From Oscillospiraceae bacterium (GTDB lineage Bacteria > Bacillota > Clostridia > Oscillospirales > Oscillospiraceae), in the NCBI GenBank assembly GCA_902783825.1, contig CACZSJ010000005.1:1-16472 (forward strand): a stretch of 16,472 bases of DNA, read 5' to 3'. Positions 7,356 through 13,686 of this stretch are shown here, piece by piece (the first letter of the stretch is position 1; each line of letters starts with the position of its first letter). A program made the position numbers and the translations under genes. Under the pieces are notes generated by a model. It saw only the letters and a program-made list of their open reading frames with translations. It ran no database searches and was not told the origin of the DNA.

Positions 7356-7652
7356 ATGACGATTGTCAAGGCAGAAAAGGAGGCCGCGCTGGAGCTTGCC
7401 CTGTCGGGGCGGTTGGATACCACCACGGCACCGGATCTTGAGAAAACGCTGAAGGAATCTCTGGATGGTGTGCGTGAACTGACCCTGGATTTTCAAAGCC
7501 TGGACTATATCTCTTCGGCAGGCCTGCGCGTGTTGCTGGCTGCACAGAAGCAGATGAACAAGCAGGGCTCCATGAAAATCGTACATGTGGGTGAGACCAT
7601 CATGGAGATTTTTGAGGTAACAGGATTTATGGATATTCTGACCCTTGAATAA
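7356..7652 (+). CDS. STAS-domain anti-sigma-factor antagonist (RsbV/SpoIIAA-like), second copy
   Basis: A 98-residue single STAS domain paralogous to the one at 6494, with the same GRLDTTTAP, YISSAGLRVLL and FEVTGF blocks and an intact phosphoacceptor serine loop. The first 16 residues and the surface helix around QKQMNKQG differ from copy one, which is where binding preference for a kinase would be expected to change. The start is ATG 7356 rather than the in-frame TTG 7338, since AAGGA sits ten bases before the ATG and TTG 7338 overlaps the preceding stop. The membrane phosphatase starts 21 bases downstream. Two antagonists with one kinase in one operon is unusual. Confidence 0.95.
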   Translation: MTIVKAEKEAALELALSGRLDTTTAPDLEKTLKESLDGVRELTLDFQSLDYISSAGLRVLLAAQKQMNKQGSMKIVHVGETIMEIFEVTGFMDILTLE

Positions 7653-7673
7653 GGGGGCTGTCAGGCGAGAGAT

Positions 7674-9236
7674 ATGAGTAAAAACGATGAGATGTTGAGA
7701 CGAGTGAGAAGCAATCGTATGCTTCTCCCGTCTGGTTTTGCCGTACTTTCTGCGATGTCTTTAGCCAGCATCTGGCTGGCGTTTTTCAGCGGACTGGCCC
7801 GCTTGGAGACTGCCTGGATTTTCAATCTGGGCGCAGATATCCTTGGGATTTCCATTTGCACCGTTCTTTTCTATGGCTGTATGATGGGGAAAGATGGAAA
7901 AGAAGAGACGACCTATTTGTTCATTGCGCTTCTCTTTTCCAACGGTTTCGCCCTGTTTTTGGATGAGTGCGCTTGGCTGCTGCAGGGCGTTGCTTCGCTG
8001 CGGATGTGGAACACTCTTGTGAATGTTCTGTTCTATGCCAACGGCGTCATTCTGCTGTATCAGTTTTGGCGTTATATCCGCTCTGCGCTGGAGTTCCACG
8101 ACAGACAGGCGGCGCGAGCCACCATTATCCTGCAAATCGCGCTGATTCCGGCAACCCTTTTGTGCTACGTCAATTTCTTCGCACCTGTCTATTTCAGCGT
8201 GGACGCCTCGGGCATTTACCGGCGAGAGGCGCTGTATCCTCTGTGCTATGCCTATGCGCTGCTCAGTATTGGGATTTTGCTTGTTAGCCTGTGGCGATCC
8301 AACGCCTCGAGGCATCAAAAGAACGTGGTGATTTCTTTTGTAACCTTGCCGATACTCAACGCGCTTCTTACTTACGGTACCTTTGGTATCTCCACTCAGT
8401 ATGTGGCAACGCTGATAGCCATTGTGCTGATCTACAGCGTCCTCTTCTCGGATCGGAGCAAATCTCTGGCAGCGACCCAGACAGAACTGCATATGGCCAC
8501 GCAGATCCAGGAAGCGATGATCCCGAATGTGTTCCCACCGTATCCGGATCGGATGGAATTTGACATTTACGCCAGCATGGATCCGGCCAAAGAGGTTGGC
8601 GGCGATTTCTATGACTTTTTCCTGATCGACGAGGATCATCTGGGCATCATCATGGCGGACGTGTCCGGAAAGGGCGTGCCCGCAGCGCTGTTTATGATGG
8701 CTTCTAAGATCTTGATCGGCAACAACGCTATGGCGGGAAAATCCCCTGCGCAGATTCTGACGGACGTCAATGAGGCGATTTGCGCCAACAATCGTGAAGA
8801 AATGTTTGTGACGGTATGGCTGGGCGTTTTGGAAATCTCCACAGGAAAGCTTACCGCGGCAAATGCCGGGCATGAATATCCGGCACTGAAGGCTGTAGAC
8901 GGGGGCTTCACCCTGTACAAAGACAAGCACGGACTGGTGGTGGGCGCGATGGCCGGCGCGAAATACAGAGAGTACGAGCTGCAGCTGCAGCCGGGTGAAA
9001 AACTCTTTGTATATACGGATGGTGTGCCGGAAGCCACCGCTGAAGACAAGACTATGTTTGGTACCGAGCGGATGCTCGAAGCGCTGAATGAGGCCGCGGA
9101 CGATACGCCGGAACAGGTGTTGAAAAGCGTTCGCCGGGCGGTGGACGCTTTTGTGCAGGGGGCGGAGCAATTCGATGATTTAACCATGCTTTGCCTGGAT
9201 TACAGAGGGCCGGCGAAGGAGACGACAAGCGCATGA
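7674..9236 (+). CDS. Membrane-bound PP2C/SpoIIE-type serine phosphatase (RsbU-like)
   Basis: 520 residues. The N-terminal half (about 17-258) has seven or eight hydrophobic segments and no recognised sensor domain. A linker helix (about 262-285, TQTELHMATQIQEAMIP) leads into a SpoIIE/PP2C phosphatase domain (about 286-510). The metal-binding aspartates are all present: GGDFYD (Asp311), ADVSGKG (Asp329), YTDG (Asp449) and FDDLT (Asp501/502); the NAGHEYP block (397-403) is also intact. Such enzymes dephosphorylate STAS antagonists. The linker helix resembles the one that switches activity in RsbU and SpoIIE. The ribosome site before ATG 7674 is weak (GAGAG), with AAGGGGG further away. The stop overlaps the start of the next gene (ATGA), so phosphatase and kinase are translationally coupled. 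Confidence 0.96.
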   Translation: MSKNDEMLRRVRSNRMLLPSGFAVLSAMSLASIWLAFFSGLARLETAWIFNLGADILGISICTVLFYGCMMGKDGKEETTYLFIALLFSNGFALFLDECAWLLQGVASLRMWNTLVNVLFYANGVILLYQFWRYIRSALEFHDRQAARATIILQIALIPATLLCYVNFFAPVYFSVDASGIYRREALYPLCYAYALLSIGILLVSLWRSNASRHQKNVVISFVTLPILNALLTYGTFGISTQYVATLIAIVLIYSVLFSDRSKSLAATQTELHMATQIQEAMIPNVFPPYPDRMEFDIYASMDPAKEVGGDFYDFFLIDEDHLGIIMADVSGKGVPAALFMMASKILIGNNAMAGKSPAQILTDVNEAICANNREEMFVTVWLGVLEISTGKLTAANAGHEYPALKAVDGGFTLYKDKHGLVVGAMAGAKYREYELQLQPGEKLFVYTDGVPEATAEDKTMFGTERMLEALNEAADDTPEQVLKSVRRAVDAFVQGAEQFDDLTMLCLDYRGPAKETTSA

Positions 9237-9640
9237 AAGAATTGAAGCTGGAAGCTGCTGTTGCGCATCTGGACAAGGTGCTGGCCTTTATTGATGAAGA
9301 ACTGGGAGCTGCGGGCTGCCCGATGAAAACGCAAATGCAGATCGACGTGGTTGTGGAGGAAGTGTTTGTCAACGTGGCAAGCTATGCATACGCGCCCGGC
9401 ACTGGTGACGCAGCCGTTGCCGTGGAGCTTTCCAATGCGCCCGCTGGCGTGACGATCACGGTTTCCGACAGCGGACGGCCCTATAATCCGCTGGCAAGAC
9501 AGGATCCAGATATTACCCTGCCGATTGAGCAGCGGGAGATCGGCGGCCTTGGGGTTCTTATGACGAAGAAGCTGATGGATGAGGTTGCCTACGAATATCG
9601 GGACAGCCAGAATATCCTGACCTTGAAAAAGAGCTGGTAA
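9233..9640 (+). CDS. RsbW/SpoIIAB-like anti-sigma-factor serine kinase
   Basis: A 135-residue GHKL ATPase of the RsbW type, which phosphorylates STAS antagonists and in classical systems binds a sigma factor. The N-box VVEEVFVNVASYAYAP carries Glu42/Glu43 and Asn47, G1 is DSGRPYNP (Asp79, Gly81) and G2 is GGLGVLMTKKLMD (104-116). All ATP-binding motifs are intact, in contrast to the degenerate protein at 6808. The start is ATG 9233 in an ATGA overlap with the phosphatase stop, with AAGGAG eleven bases upstream. No sigma factor follows; the next gene, 18 bases on, is a VanX-like dipeptidase. It should act on one or both STAS proteins of this operon. Confidence 0.95.
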   Translation: MKELKLEAAVAHLDKVLAFIDEELGAAGCPMKTQMQIDVVVEEVFVNVASYAYAPGTGDAAVAVELSNAPAGVTITVSDSGRPYNPLARQDPDITLPIEQREIGGLGVLMTKKLMDEVAYEYRDSQNILTLKKSW

Positions 9641-9658
9641 AAGAGAGAGGAAAAGTCG

Positions 9659-10318
9659 ATGAAGACCGAGTATAGAAATGACCCGACAATGGATTCCTCT
9701 GGTTTTGTACTGCTGGCTGACTATGTGCCGCATATCGTGCAGGAGATCCGGTATTATTCCACCTACAATTTTATCGGGGAGCGCATTGACGGATATGAGG
9801 AGCCTTGTGCGATCCTGACCATTGAGGCGGCGCGGGCGCTGAAAGTGGCCAGCAATGAGCTGAATGTACAAGGCTACCGCTTGAAGGTGTTTGATGCTTA
9901 TCGGCCTGCCTGCGCGGTGAAGCATTTCGTGCTGTGGGGCATTGAGGATCAGGATATCCGGATGAAGCCCTATTTCTATCCAGATCTGGAAAAACAGGCG
10001 CTGTTTACGGAGGGCTATATTGCAAAGCAGTCCAGCCATAGCCGCGGCAGCGCAATCGATTTGACTCTGCTGGACATGAAGACTGGTCAAGAGCTGGACA
10101 TGGGGAGCCCCTTTGATTTGTTCAGCCCGGTTTCTCACCCGGACTGCCGTAGCATCACGGAGGAACAGTATGAGAACCGGATGCTGCTGCGCCAGACCAT
10201 GCTGCGAAACGGATTTCTGCCCATCGGCTGCGAGTGGTGGCATTTTTACCTGAAGAATGAACCCTATCCGGACACCTATTTTGCCTTTCCGGTTTCCTCA
10301 GCGTACTTGCGGCGTTAA
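9659..10318 (+). CDS. VanX-like D-alanyl-D-alanine dipeptidase (peptidase M15D)
   Basis: 219 residues with the zinc and catalytic residues of the VanX family: Arg82 in FDAYRP, the SxHxxGxAxD motif SSHSRGSAID (His127, Asp134), MGSPFD (149-153 region), and EWWH with catalytic Glu192 and zinc ligand His195. VanX enzymes hydrolyse the D-Ala-D-Ala dipeptide in the cytoplasm. In vancomycin-resistance clusters this removes the normal precursor, while in other bacteria homologues serve dipeptide recycling. No signal peptide is visible, so it is cytoplasmic. No vanH or vanA ligase lies nearby, so resistance is not indicated. ATG 9659 has GAGAGG upstream and follows the kinase by 18 bases, which places it in the partner-switching transcript. 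Confidence 0.93.
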   Translation: MKTEYRNDPTMDSSGFVLLADYVPHIVQEIRYYSTYNFIGERIDGYEEPCAILTIEAARALKVASNELNVQGYRLKVFDAYRPACAVKHFVLWGIEDQDIRMKPYFYPDLEKQALFTEGYIAKQSSHSRGSAIDLTLLDMKTGQELDMGSPFDLFSPVSHPDCRSITEEQYENRMLLRQTMLRNGFLPIGCEWWHFYLKNEPYPDTYFAFPVSSAYLRR

Positions 10319-10331
10319 CGATGCTGGCTCT

Positions 10332-10356
10332 GCTGCGGGGATTTTGGTTCCCCAGC
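10332..10356 (+). promoter_or_regulatory. Intercistronic hairpin between the dipeptidase and the iron-sulphur oxidoreductase
   Basis: GCT plus GGGGA (10332-10334, 10337-10341) pairs with TCCCC plus AGC (10349-10356) around a seven-base loop, with a two-base bulge. No T-run follows, so it is not a terminator; it may mark RNA processing or stabilise the upstream message. The 88-base gap shows no clear promoter. Confidence 0.3.
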
Positions 10357-10406
10357 AAGTATCTCCCGGAACGGATCCGCTGAAAAATCAGAAAAAGGAG
10401 CCCATT

Positions 10407-11906
10407 ATGTTTGAGAAAAAGCTGTTTCGCGCAGATATGATCCGTTGCGTGCTGTGCGCAGACGCGCCTTGTACCCATGCCTGCGGGAAGATTGACGTAG
10501 CGTCCATGCTGCGCAGCATCTGGTTTGATAATGAGAAGGTGGCGGCATCCCGACTCCCGGAAGAGAATCTTTGCGCCGCCTGTTCCGCGCCCTGCGAGGC
10601 GGCCTGCGTTCGTGCCCATGAGGTTCCGATCCGAAGGCTGATGGAGCGGCTGCACGACGAAGTGAAGCCTGCGCTGGAGCTCGGCGAGCCGCAAGATGAG
10701 GCGCGACTGCGCACGCAGCTGTGCGGCGTGCCGATGGAAAATCCTTTCCTGCTTTCCTCCTCAGTGGTGGGGAGCACCTATGATATGTGCGCCCGGGCTT
10801 TTGAGGCTGGCTGGGCGGGGGTGTCCTTCAAAACAATCTGTTCCTTTGAGATTCATGAGACTTCGCCACGCTTTTCTGCGATCACGGGCGATAACGGGAG
10901 CATCATCGGCTTTAAGAACGTTGAGCAGCTTTCCGATCACAGCGTGGCGGAAAACATGGAGATTTTCCGGCGGCTGAAGAAAAACTATCCTACCAAGTTT
11001 ATTCTGGCCTCCATCATGGGACAGAATGAGGAGGAGTGGGAAGAGCTGTCTCGCCTGAGCCAGGAAAACGGCGCGGACGCCATTGAGCTGAATTTTTCCT
11101 GCCCCAATATGGCGGACGGCGGCTTGGGCTCGGATATCGGCCAGGTGCCGGAACTGGTGGAGCGATTTACCGCCGCGGCTCGTCGAGGGGCCAGCATTCC
11201 CATTCTTGCCAAACTCACGCCAAATGTGGCGACGATGAGTCCAGCCGCGGAGGCGGCAAAACGCGGCGGTGCAGACGGCATCGCGGCAATCAATACGATC
11301 AAAAGCATTGTCGGTGTCAATCCTCACACCTATGTTTCTGCGCCGGCGGTTCGGGGCAAGTCCGCCTTCGGTGGCTATAGCGGCAACGCGATCAAGCCCA
11401 TTGCCCTGCGCTTTATTGCCGAGATGGGGAGAAATCCGGAGCTTTCCGTTATGCATCTGAGCGCCATGGGAGGCGTTGAAAACTGGAGCGACGCGCTGGA
11501 GTATATCCTTCTGGGCGCGGGCAGCATTCAGGTCACGACGGCGGTGATGCAGTACGGCTATCGCATAATCGACGATCTGAAAGCAGGATTGAATCTCTAT
11601 TTGGCGGAGAAAGGCTTTTCCTGTGTGGCTGAGGCCCGTGGCCTGGGGCTTGATTCCGTTAGCGAAACCACGGAAGTGATGGAGCGCGACACGATCCTTT
11701 TTCCCAAATTTCATCGGGAGAAGTGCATCGGCTGTGGACGCTGCCAGATCTCGTGCGCCGATGGCGGTCATCAGGCGATTCGGCTGGATAGGGATCGCAA
11801 ACCCATCCTGAACGGGAAAAATTGCGTGGGTTGCCACTTGTGCGTTCTTGTTTGCCCCCAGCGGGCGATTGGCTCCAGCCGGAAGCGGCTTGAGAAAAGG
11901 CATTGA
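10407..11906 (+). CDS. preA: PreA-like dihydropyrimidine dehydrogenase with an N-terminal iron-sulphur domain
   Basis: 499 residues in three parts. Residues 1-90 form a two-cluster iron-sulphur domain like the N-terminus of full-length dihydropyrimidine dehydrogenase (DPD): CVLCADAPCTHAC (Cys14, 17, 22, 26) and CAACSAPCEAAC (Cys56, 59, 63, 67). Residues 105-400 are a dihydroorotate-dehydrogenase-like FMN barrel with ELNFSCPN, where Cys232 is the expected active-site cysteine of the DPD type. Residues 435-487 hold two CxxCxxCxxxC ferredoxin sites. The FAD/NADPH domain of DPD is absent and no PreT-like partner is encoded nearby, so electrons must come from elsewhere. Reduction of uracil or thymine is likely but not certain. 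ATG 10407 with AAAGGAG was chosen; the frame opens upstream into the dipeptidase gene, but that extension is not conserved-looking. Confidence 0.88.
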   Translation: MFEKKLFRADMIRCVLCADAPCTHACGKIDVASMLRSIWFDNEKVAASRLPEENLCAACSAPCEAACVRAHEVPIRRLMERLHDEVKPALELGEPQDEARLRTQLCGVPMENPFLLSSSVVGSTYDMCARAFEAGWAGVSFKTICSFEIHETSPRFSAITGDNGSIIGFKNVEQLSDHSVAENMEIFRRLKKNYPTKFILASIMGQNEEEWEELSRLSQENGADAIELNFSCPNMADGGLGSDIGQVPELVERFTAAARRGASIPILAKLTPNVATMSPAAEAAKRGGADGIAAINTIKSIVGVNPHTYVSAPAVRGKSAFGGYSGNAIKPIALRFIAEMGRNPELSVMHLSAMGGVENWSDALEYILLGAGSIQVTTAVMQYGYRIIDDLKAGLNLYLAEKGFSCVAEARGLGLDSVSETTEVMERDTILFPKFHREKCIGCGRCQISCADGGHQAIRLDRDRKPILNGKNCVGCHLCVLVCPQRAIGSSRKRLEKRH

Positions 11907-12021
11907 AGAATTTGAACACACAAGGATCTTCCATGAAGCCAGGGACATCATACGAGATAACAAAAACGCGCACGCCGCAAAACTGCAGGCGATTAAAAAG
12001 ATCAAATCAGGGACAGGATAG
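11890..12021 (+). CDS. Possible small ORF or gene remnant after preA
   Basis: In the +1 frame relative to preA, bases 11890-12021 encode 43 residues from a TTG, including the amphipathic EFEHTRIFHEARDIIRD and HAAKLQAIKKIKS. The composition (alternating charged and hydrophobic, helix-like) looks like real protein rather than noise, and the frame stays open back to about base 11813. The ribosome site is poor (GGAAG before TTG 11890) and it overlaps the end of preA by 17 bases. It could be a small translated protein, or the surviving tail of a gene whose front was replaced. Family not recognised. Confidence 0.3.
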   Translation: MRKGIEEFEHTRIFHEARDIIRDNKNAHAAKLQAIKKIKSGTG

Positions 12022-12061
12022 ATGGAGTAAGTGCGCGCAATTATAGTGAAAAGAGTAATGT

Positions 12062-12093
12062 TGAGGCCGCTTAGCGGCCTCATTCTTACTTTT
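12062..12093 (+). terminator. Probable terminator of the partner-switching/preA operon
   Basis: A nine-base-pair perfect stem TGAGGCCGC/GCGGCCTCA with a TTA loop (12062-12082), followed by an interrupted T-rich tract (TTCTTACTTTT). Weaker than the other terminators in the window because the tract is broken. Confidence 0.7.
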
Positions 12094-12146
12094 AGATCGG
12101 GATAACCCGGCAATGTTCCGCAGGATATAACGGTGCCAAAATAGTA

Positions 12147-12175
12147 TTGACAAATTATATCGCGCACGATATAAT
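12147..12175 (+). promoter_or_regulatory. Consensus promoter of ohrR-gpx
   Basis: Perfect TTGACA (12147-12152), a 17-base spacer, and perfect TATAAT (12170-12175). This is the strongest promoter match in the window, as expected for a gene kept off by a repressor bound over it. Confidence 0.9.
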
Positions 12176-12194
12176 TTAAAAGATCGTACGCGAT
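12152..12194. promoter_or_regulatory. Two operator-like palindromes for the OhrR/MarR repressor
   Basis: Site 1 is an 11-base-pair inverted repeat (12152-12162 with 12167-12177, spacer CGCA) that fills the gap between the -35 and -10 boxes and covers the -10. Site 2 (12183-12194) repeats the core ATCG-N4-CGAT at the expected transcription start. Centres are 24 bases apart. The placement fits autorepression; binding is inferred. Confidence 0.75.
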
Positions 12195-12212
12195 ATATTT
12201 GGGGGGATGTTG

Positions 12213-12671
12213 ATGGATGATAAATATGCTGCACTAAGACTTAAGAATCAGCTTTGTTTCCCGCTGTATGCTGTCGCAAACATGATTACCAGGAAATATA
12301 AGCCACTTCTTGACAATCTTGATCTGACCTATACGCAATACATCGTCATGATGGCTTTATGGGAAGAAAAGAAGGTCAATGAGAAATTCTTGTGCGAAGC
12401 GCTTTGTCTGAAATCCAATACGATGACGCCGCTTTTGAAAAAACTGGAAGCCAAGGGATTGATTGAAAAAACAAAAGACCAAAGCGATGAGCGCAGGCTT
12501 GTAATCACCTTGACGAAGACCGGCGAAGAGCTGCAGGAGAAAGCCCTGTGTGTTCCGGAAACGATAGCCCAAGAGTTTCATCTCACCCGGGAAGAAGCGA
12601 TTGCACTATATCGAATTCTCTATAAAATGCTGGATGAAGAAAAAGCAAGGACAGCAAATGACAAAATGTAA
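12213..12671 (+). CDS. ohrR: OhrR-type MarR-family peroxide-sensing repressor
   Basis: 152 residues with a winged helix-turn-helix (about 55-100, including the wing DQSDERRLVITLT). The N-terminus LKNQLCFPLYA carries Cys15, and Tyr29 and Tyr40 are at the same positions as the sensing residues of Bacillus subtilis OhrR. Oxidation of that cysteine by organic hydroperoxides releases the repressor from DNA. Three further cysteines (61, 65, 113) are present, so a two-cysteine mechanism is possible. ATG 12213 is preferred over ATG 12207, which touches the GGGGGG site; 12213 leaves six bases and gives exact residue numbering with OhrR. It is followed by gpx after 17 bases. Base composition of this unit looks more AT-rich than its neighbours. 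Confidence 0.9.
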   Translation: MDDKYAALRLKNQLCFPLYAVANMITRKYKPLLDNLDLTYTQYIVMMALWEEKKVNEKFLCEALCLKSNTMTPLLKKLEAKGLIEKTKDQSDERRLVITLTKTGEELQEKALCVPETIAQEFHLTREEAIALYRILYKMLDEEKARTANDKM

Positions 12672-12688
12672 GAAAGGGGATAATCAGC

Positions 12689-13246
12689 ATGAGTACAGTT
12701 TATGATTTTACAGTAAAAGACCGGAAGGGGAATGACGTAAGCCTGACAGAGTATCAGGGAAAGGTGCTCCTCATCGTCAACACGGCAACAGGCTGCGGAT
12801 TCACCCCGCATTACGAACCGTTAGAAGCGATGTACAAAGAATTCAGGGAGAAAGGGTTTGAGATTCTGGACTTCCCGTGCAATCAGTTTGCGAATCAAGC
12901 TCCCGGCACAGAGGATGAGATTCACGAGTTTTGCACGTTGAAATTCGGCACGGAGTTTCCCCAGTTTGCTAAGATCGATGTAAATGGGGAATCTGCAGAA
13001 CCTTTGTTTGCGTATCTTGCTACAGAGAAGCCATTTGCTGGATTTGGCAAGGGGATAAAGAATGCTGCGCTGAGTAAGTTTGCGGACATGAACAACAAGG
13101 CTTACGGCGAAAAGGCGTACATCAAGTGGAACTTCACCAAGTTTTTGGTCAATCGCAAGGGCGAAGTGGTCGCGCGCTTTGAGCCAACAGTAGATATGAA
13201 GGATGTTTATATGGCGGTGTCTGCTGAGTTGGATGTGGAAGTATAA
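12689..13246 (+). CDS. gpx: Glutathione peroxidase family thiol peroxidase
   Basis: 185 residues, standard length. The catalytic tetrad is visible: Cys36 in NTATGCGFTP, the Gln in FPCNQFANQ, and Trp-Asn in IKWNFTKFLV. Cysteine replaces selenocysteine. FPCNQF contributes one further cysteine and EFCTLKFG another, the latter in the position used as resolving cysteine in thioredoxin-dependent members. Bacterial non-mammalian-type enzymes of this family usually take electrons from thioredoxin rather than glutathione. They reduce hydrogen peroxide and organic hydroperoxides. AAAGGGG sits nine bases before ATG 12689. Encoded directly after ohrR, so it is the presumed OhrR target in place of the usual Ohr peroxidase. 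Confidence 0.96.
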   Translation: MSTVYDFTVKDRKGNDVSLTEYQGKVLLIVNTATGCGFTPHYEPLEAMYKEFREKGFEILDFPCNQFANQAPGTEDEIHEFCTLKFGTEFPQFAKIDVNGESAEPLFAYLATEKPFAGFGKGIKNAALSKFADMNNKAYGEKAYIKWNFTKFLVNRKGEVVARFEPTVDMKDVYMAVSAELDVEV

Positions 13247-13291
13247 AAGCTTGATTAGCATGAGCGCCCAAGGAAAGCGAGGTTATGCCGC

Positions 13292-13624
13292 ATGAACATT
13301 CAGATTTTCGGAAAAGCGAAGTGCTTTGACACAAAGAAAGCGGAGCGATATTTTAAAGAACGTCGTATCAAATATCAGTATGTGGATGTCCTCCGCTACG
13401 GCATGAGCCGGGGAGAACTCAACGCGGTAAAGAACGCGGTGGGACTTGAAGCCATGGTCGACCATGGGGACGAGGATTATCCGTTGTTTCAGTATCTGGC
13501 CGGGATTGACGCGAAGATGGAAAAGCTGTTTGAAGTCCCGTATTTGCTGAAAACGCCTATCGTGCGCAACGGCAAACAGGCGACGGTGGGATATTGCCCG
13601 GAAGTTTGGAAAACATGGGAATAG
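13292..13624 (+). CDS. ArsC/Spx-family thioredoxin-fold protein
   Basis: 110 residues with the arsenate reductase/Spx fold pattern: IFGKAKCFDTKKAERYF at the N-terminus (Cys11 in the position of the active-site cysteine), then YQYVDVLRYGMS, and TPIVRNGKQATVGY near the C-terminus with the cis-proline loop. The CFDT motif has only one cysteine, so it is neither the CxxC of Spx nor the full set of a classical arsenate reductase; a YffB-like or orphan redox role is as likely. Not assigned to arsenate. GAGG lies nine bases before ATG 13292. It follows gpx by 45 bases and ends before a shared terminator, which makes a link to the peroxide response plausible. Confidence 0.85.
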   Translation: MNIQIFGKAKCFDTKKAERYFKERRIKYQYVDVLRYGMSRGELNAVKNAVGLEAMVDHGDEDYPLFQYLAGIDAKMEKLFEVPYLLKTPIVRNGKQATVGYCPEVWKTWE

Positions 13625-13629
13625 CGAGC

Positions 13630-13679
13630 AAAAGGGAGACGCCCCATAGGTCTGTAAGCCTATGAGGCGTCTCCCTTTT
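13630..13679. terminator. Bidirectional terminator between the ArsC-like gene and secG
   Basis: AAAAGGGAGACGCC (13630-13643) pairs with GGCGTCTCCCTTTT (13666-13679); an inner ATAGG/CCTAT pair (13646-13650, 13659-13663) lies beyond a two-base mismatch, with an eight-base loop. The A and T tracts make it usable from both strands: the plus-strand ohrR-gpx-arsC unit and the minus-strand secG. Confidence 0.93.
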
Positions 13680-13686
13680 GTTCCGA

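Noticed and set aside
7761..9170. A 469-codon open frame on the minus strand opposite the phosphatase gene
   Set aside because: It lies antisense to a gene with all PP2C motifs; its translation is rich in His/Arg/Gln and has no recognisable domain.
9659..10318. Vancomycin-resistance cluster
   Set aside because: Only a VanX-like gene is present; there is no VanH dehydrogenase, D-Ala-D-Lac ligase or VanRS pair.
10257..10406. In-frame extension of preA into the dipeptidase gene
   Set aside because: The 50 extra residues do not resemble the DPD N-terminus, while ATG 10407 has AAAGGAG and starts the domain as expected.
11933..12040. Short ATG frame downstream of preA
   Set aside because: Its translation is basic and unstructured, while the other frame over the same bases looks more protein-like.
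10761..12167. A 468-codon open frame on the minus strand opposite preA
   Set aside because: Antisense to a clear flavoprotein, with no ribosome site and a composition typical of a shadow frame; it also runs through the terminator and toward the ohrR promoter.
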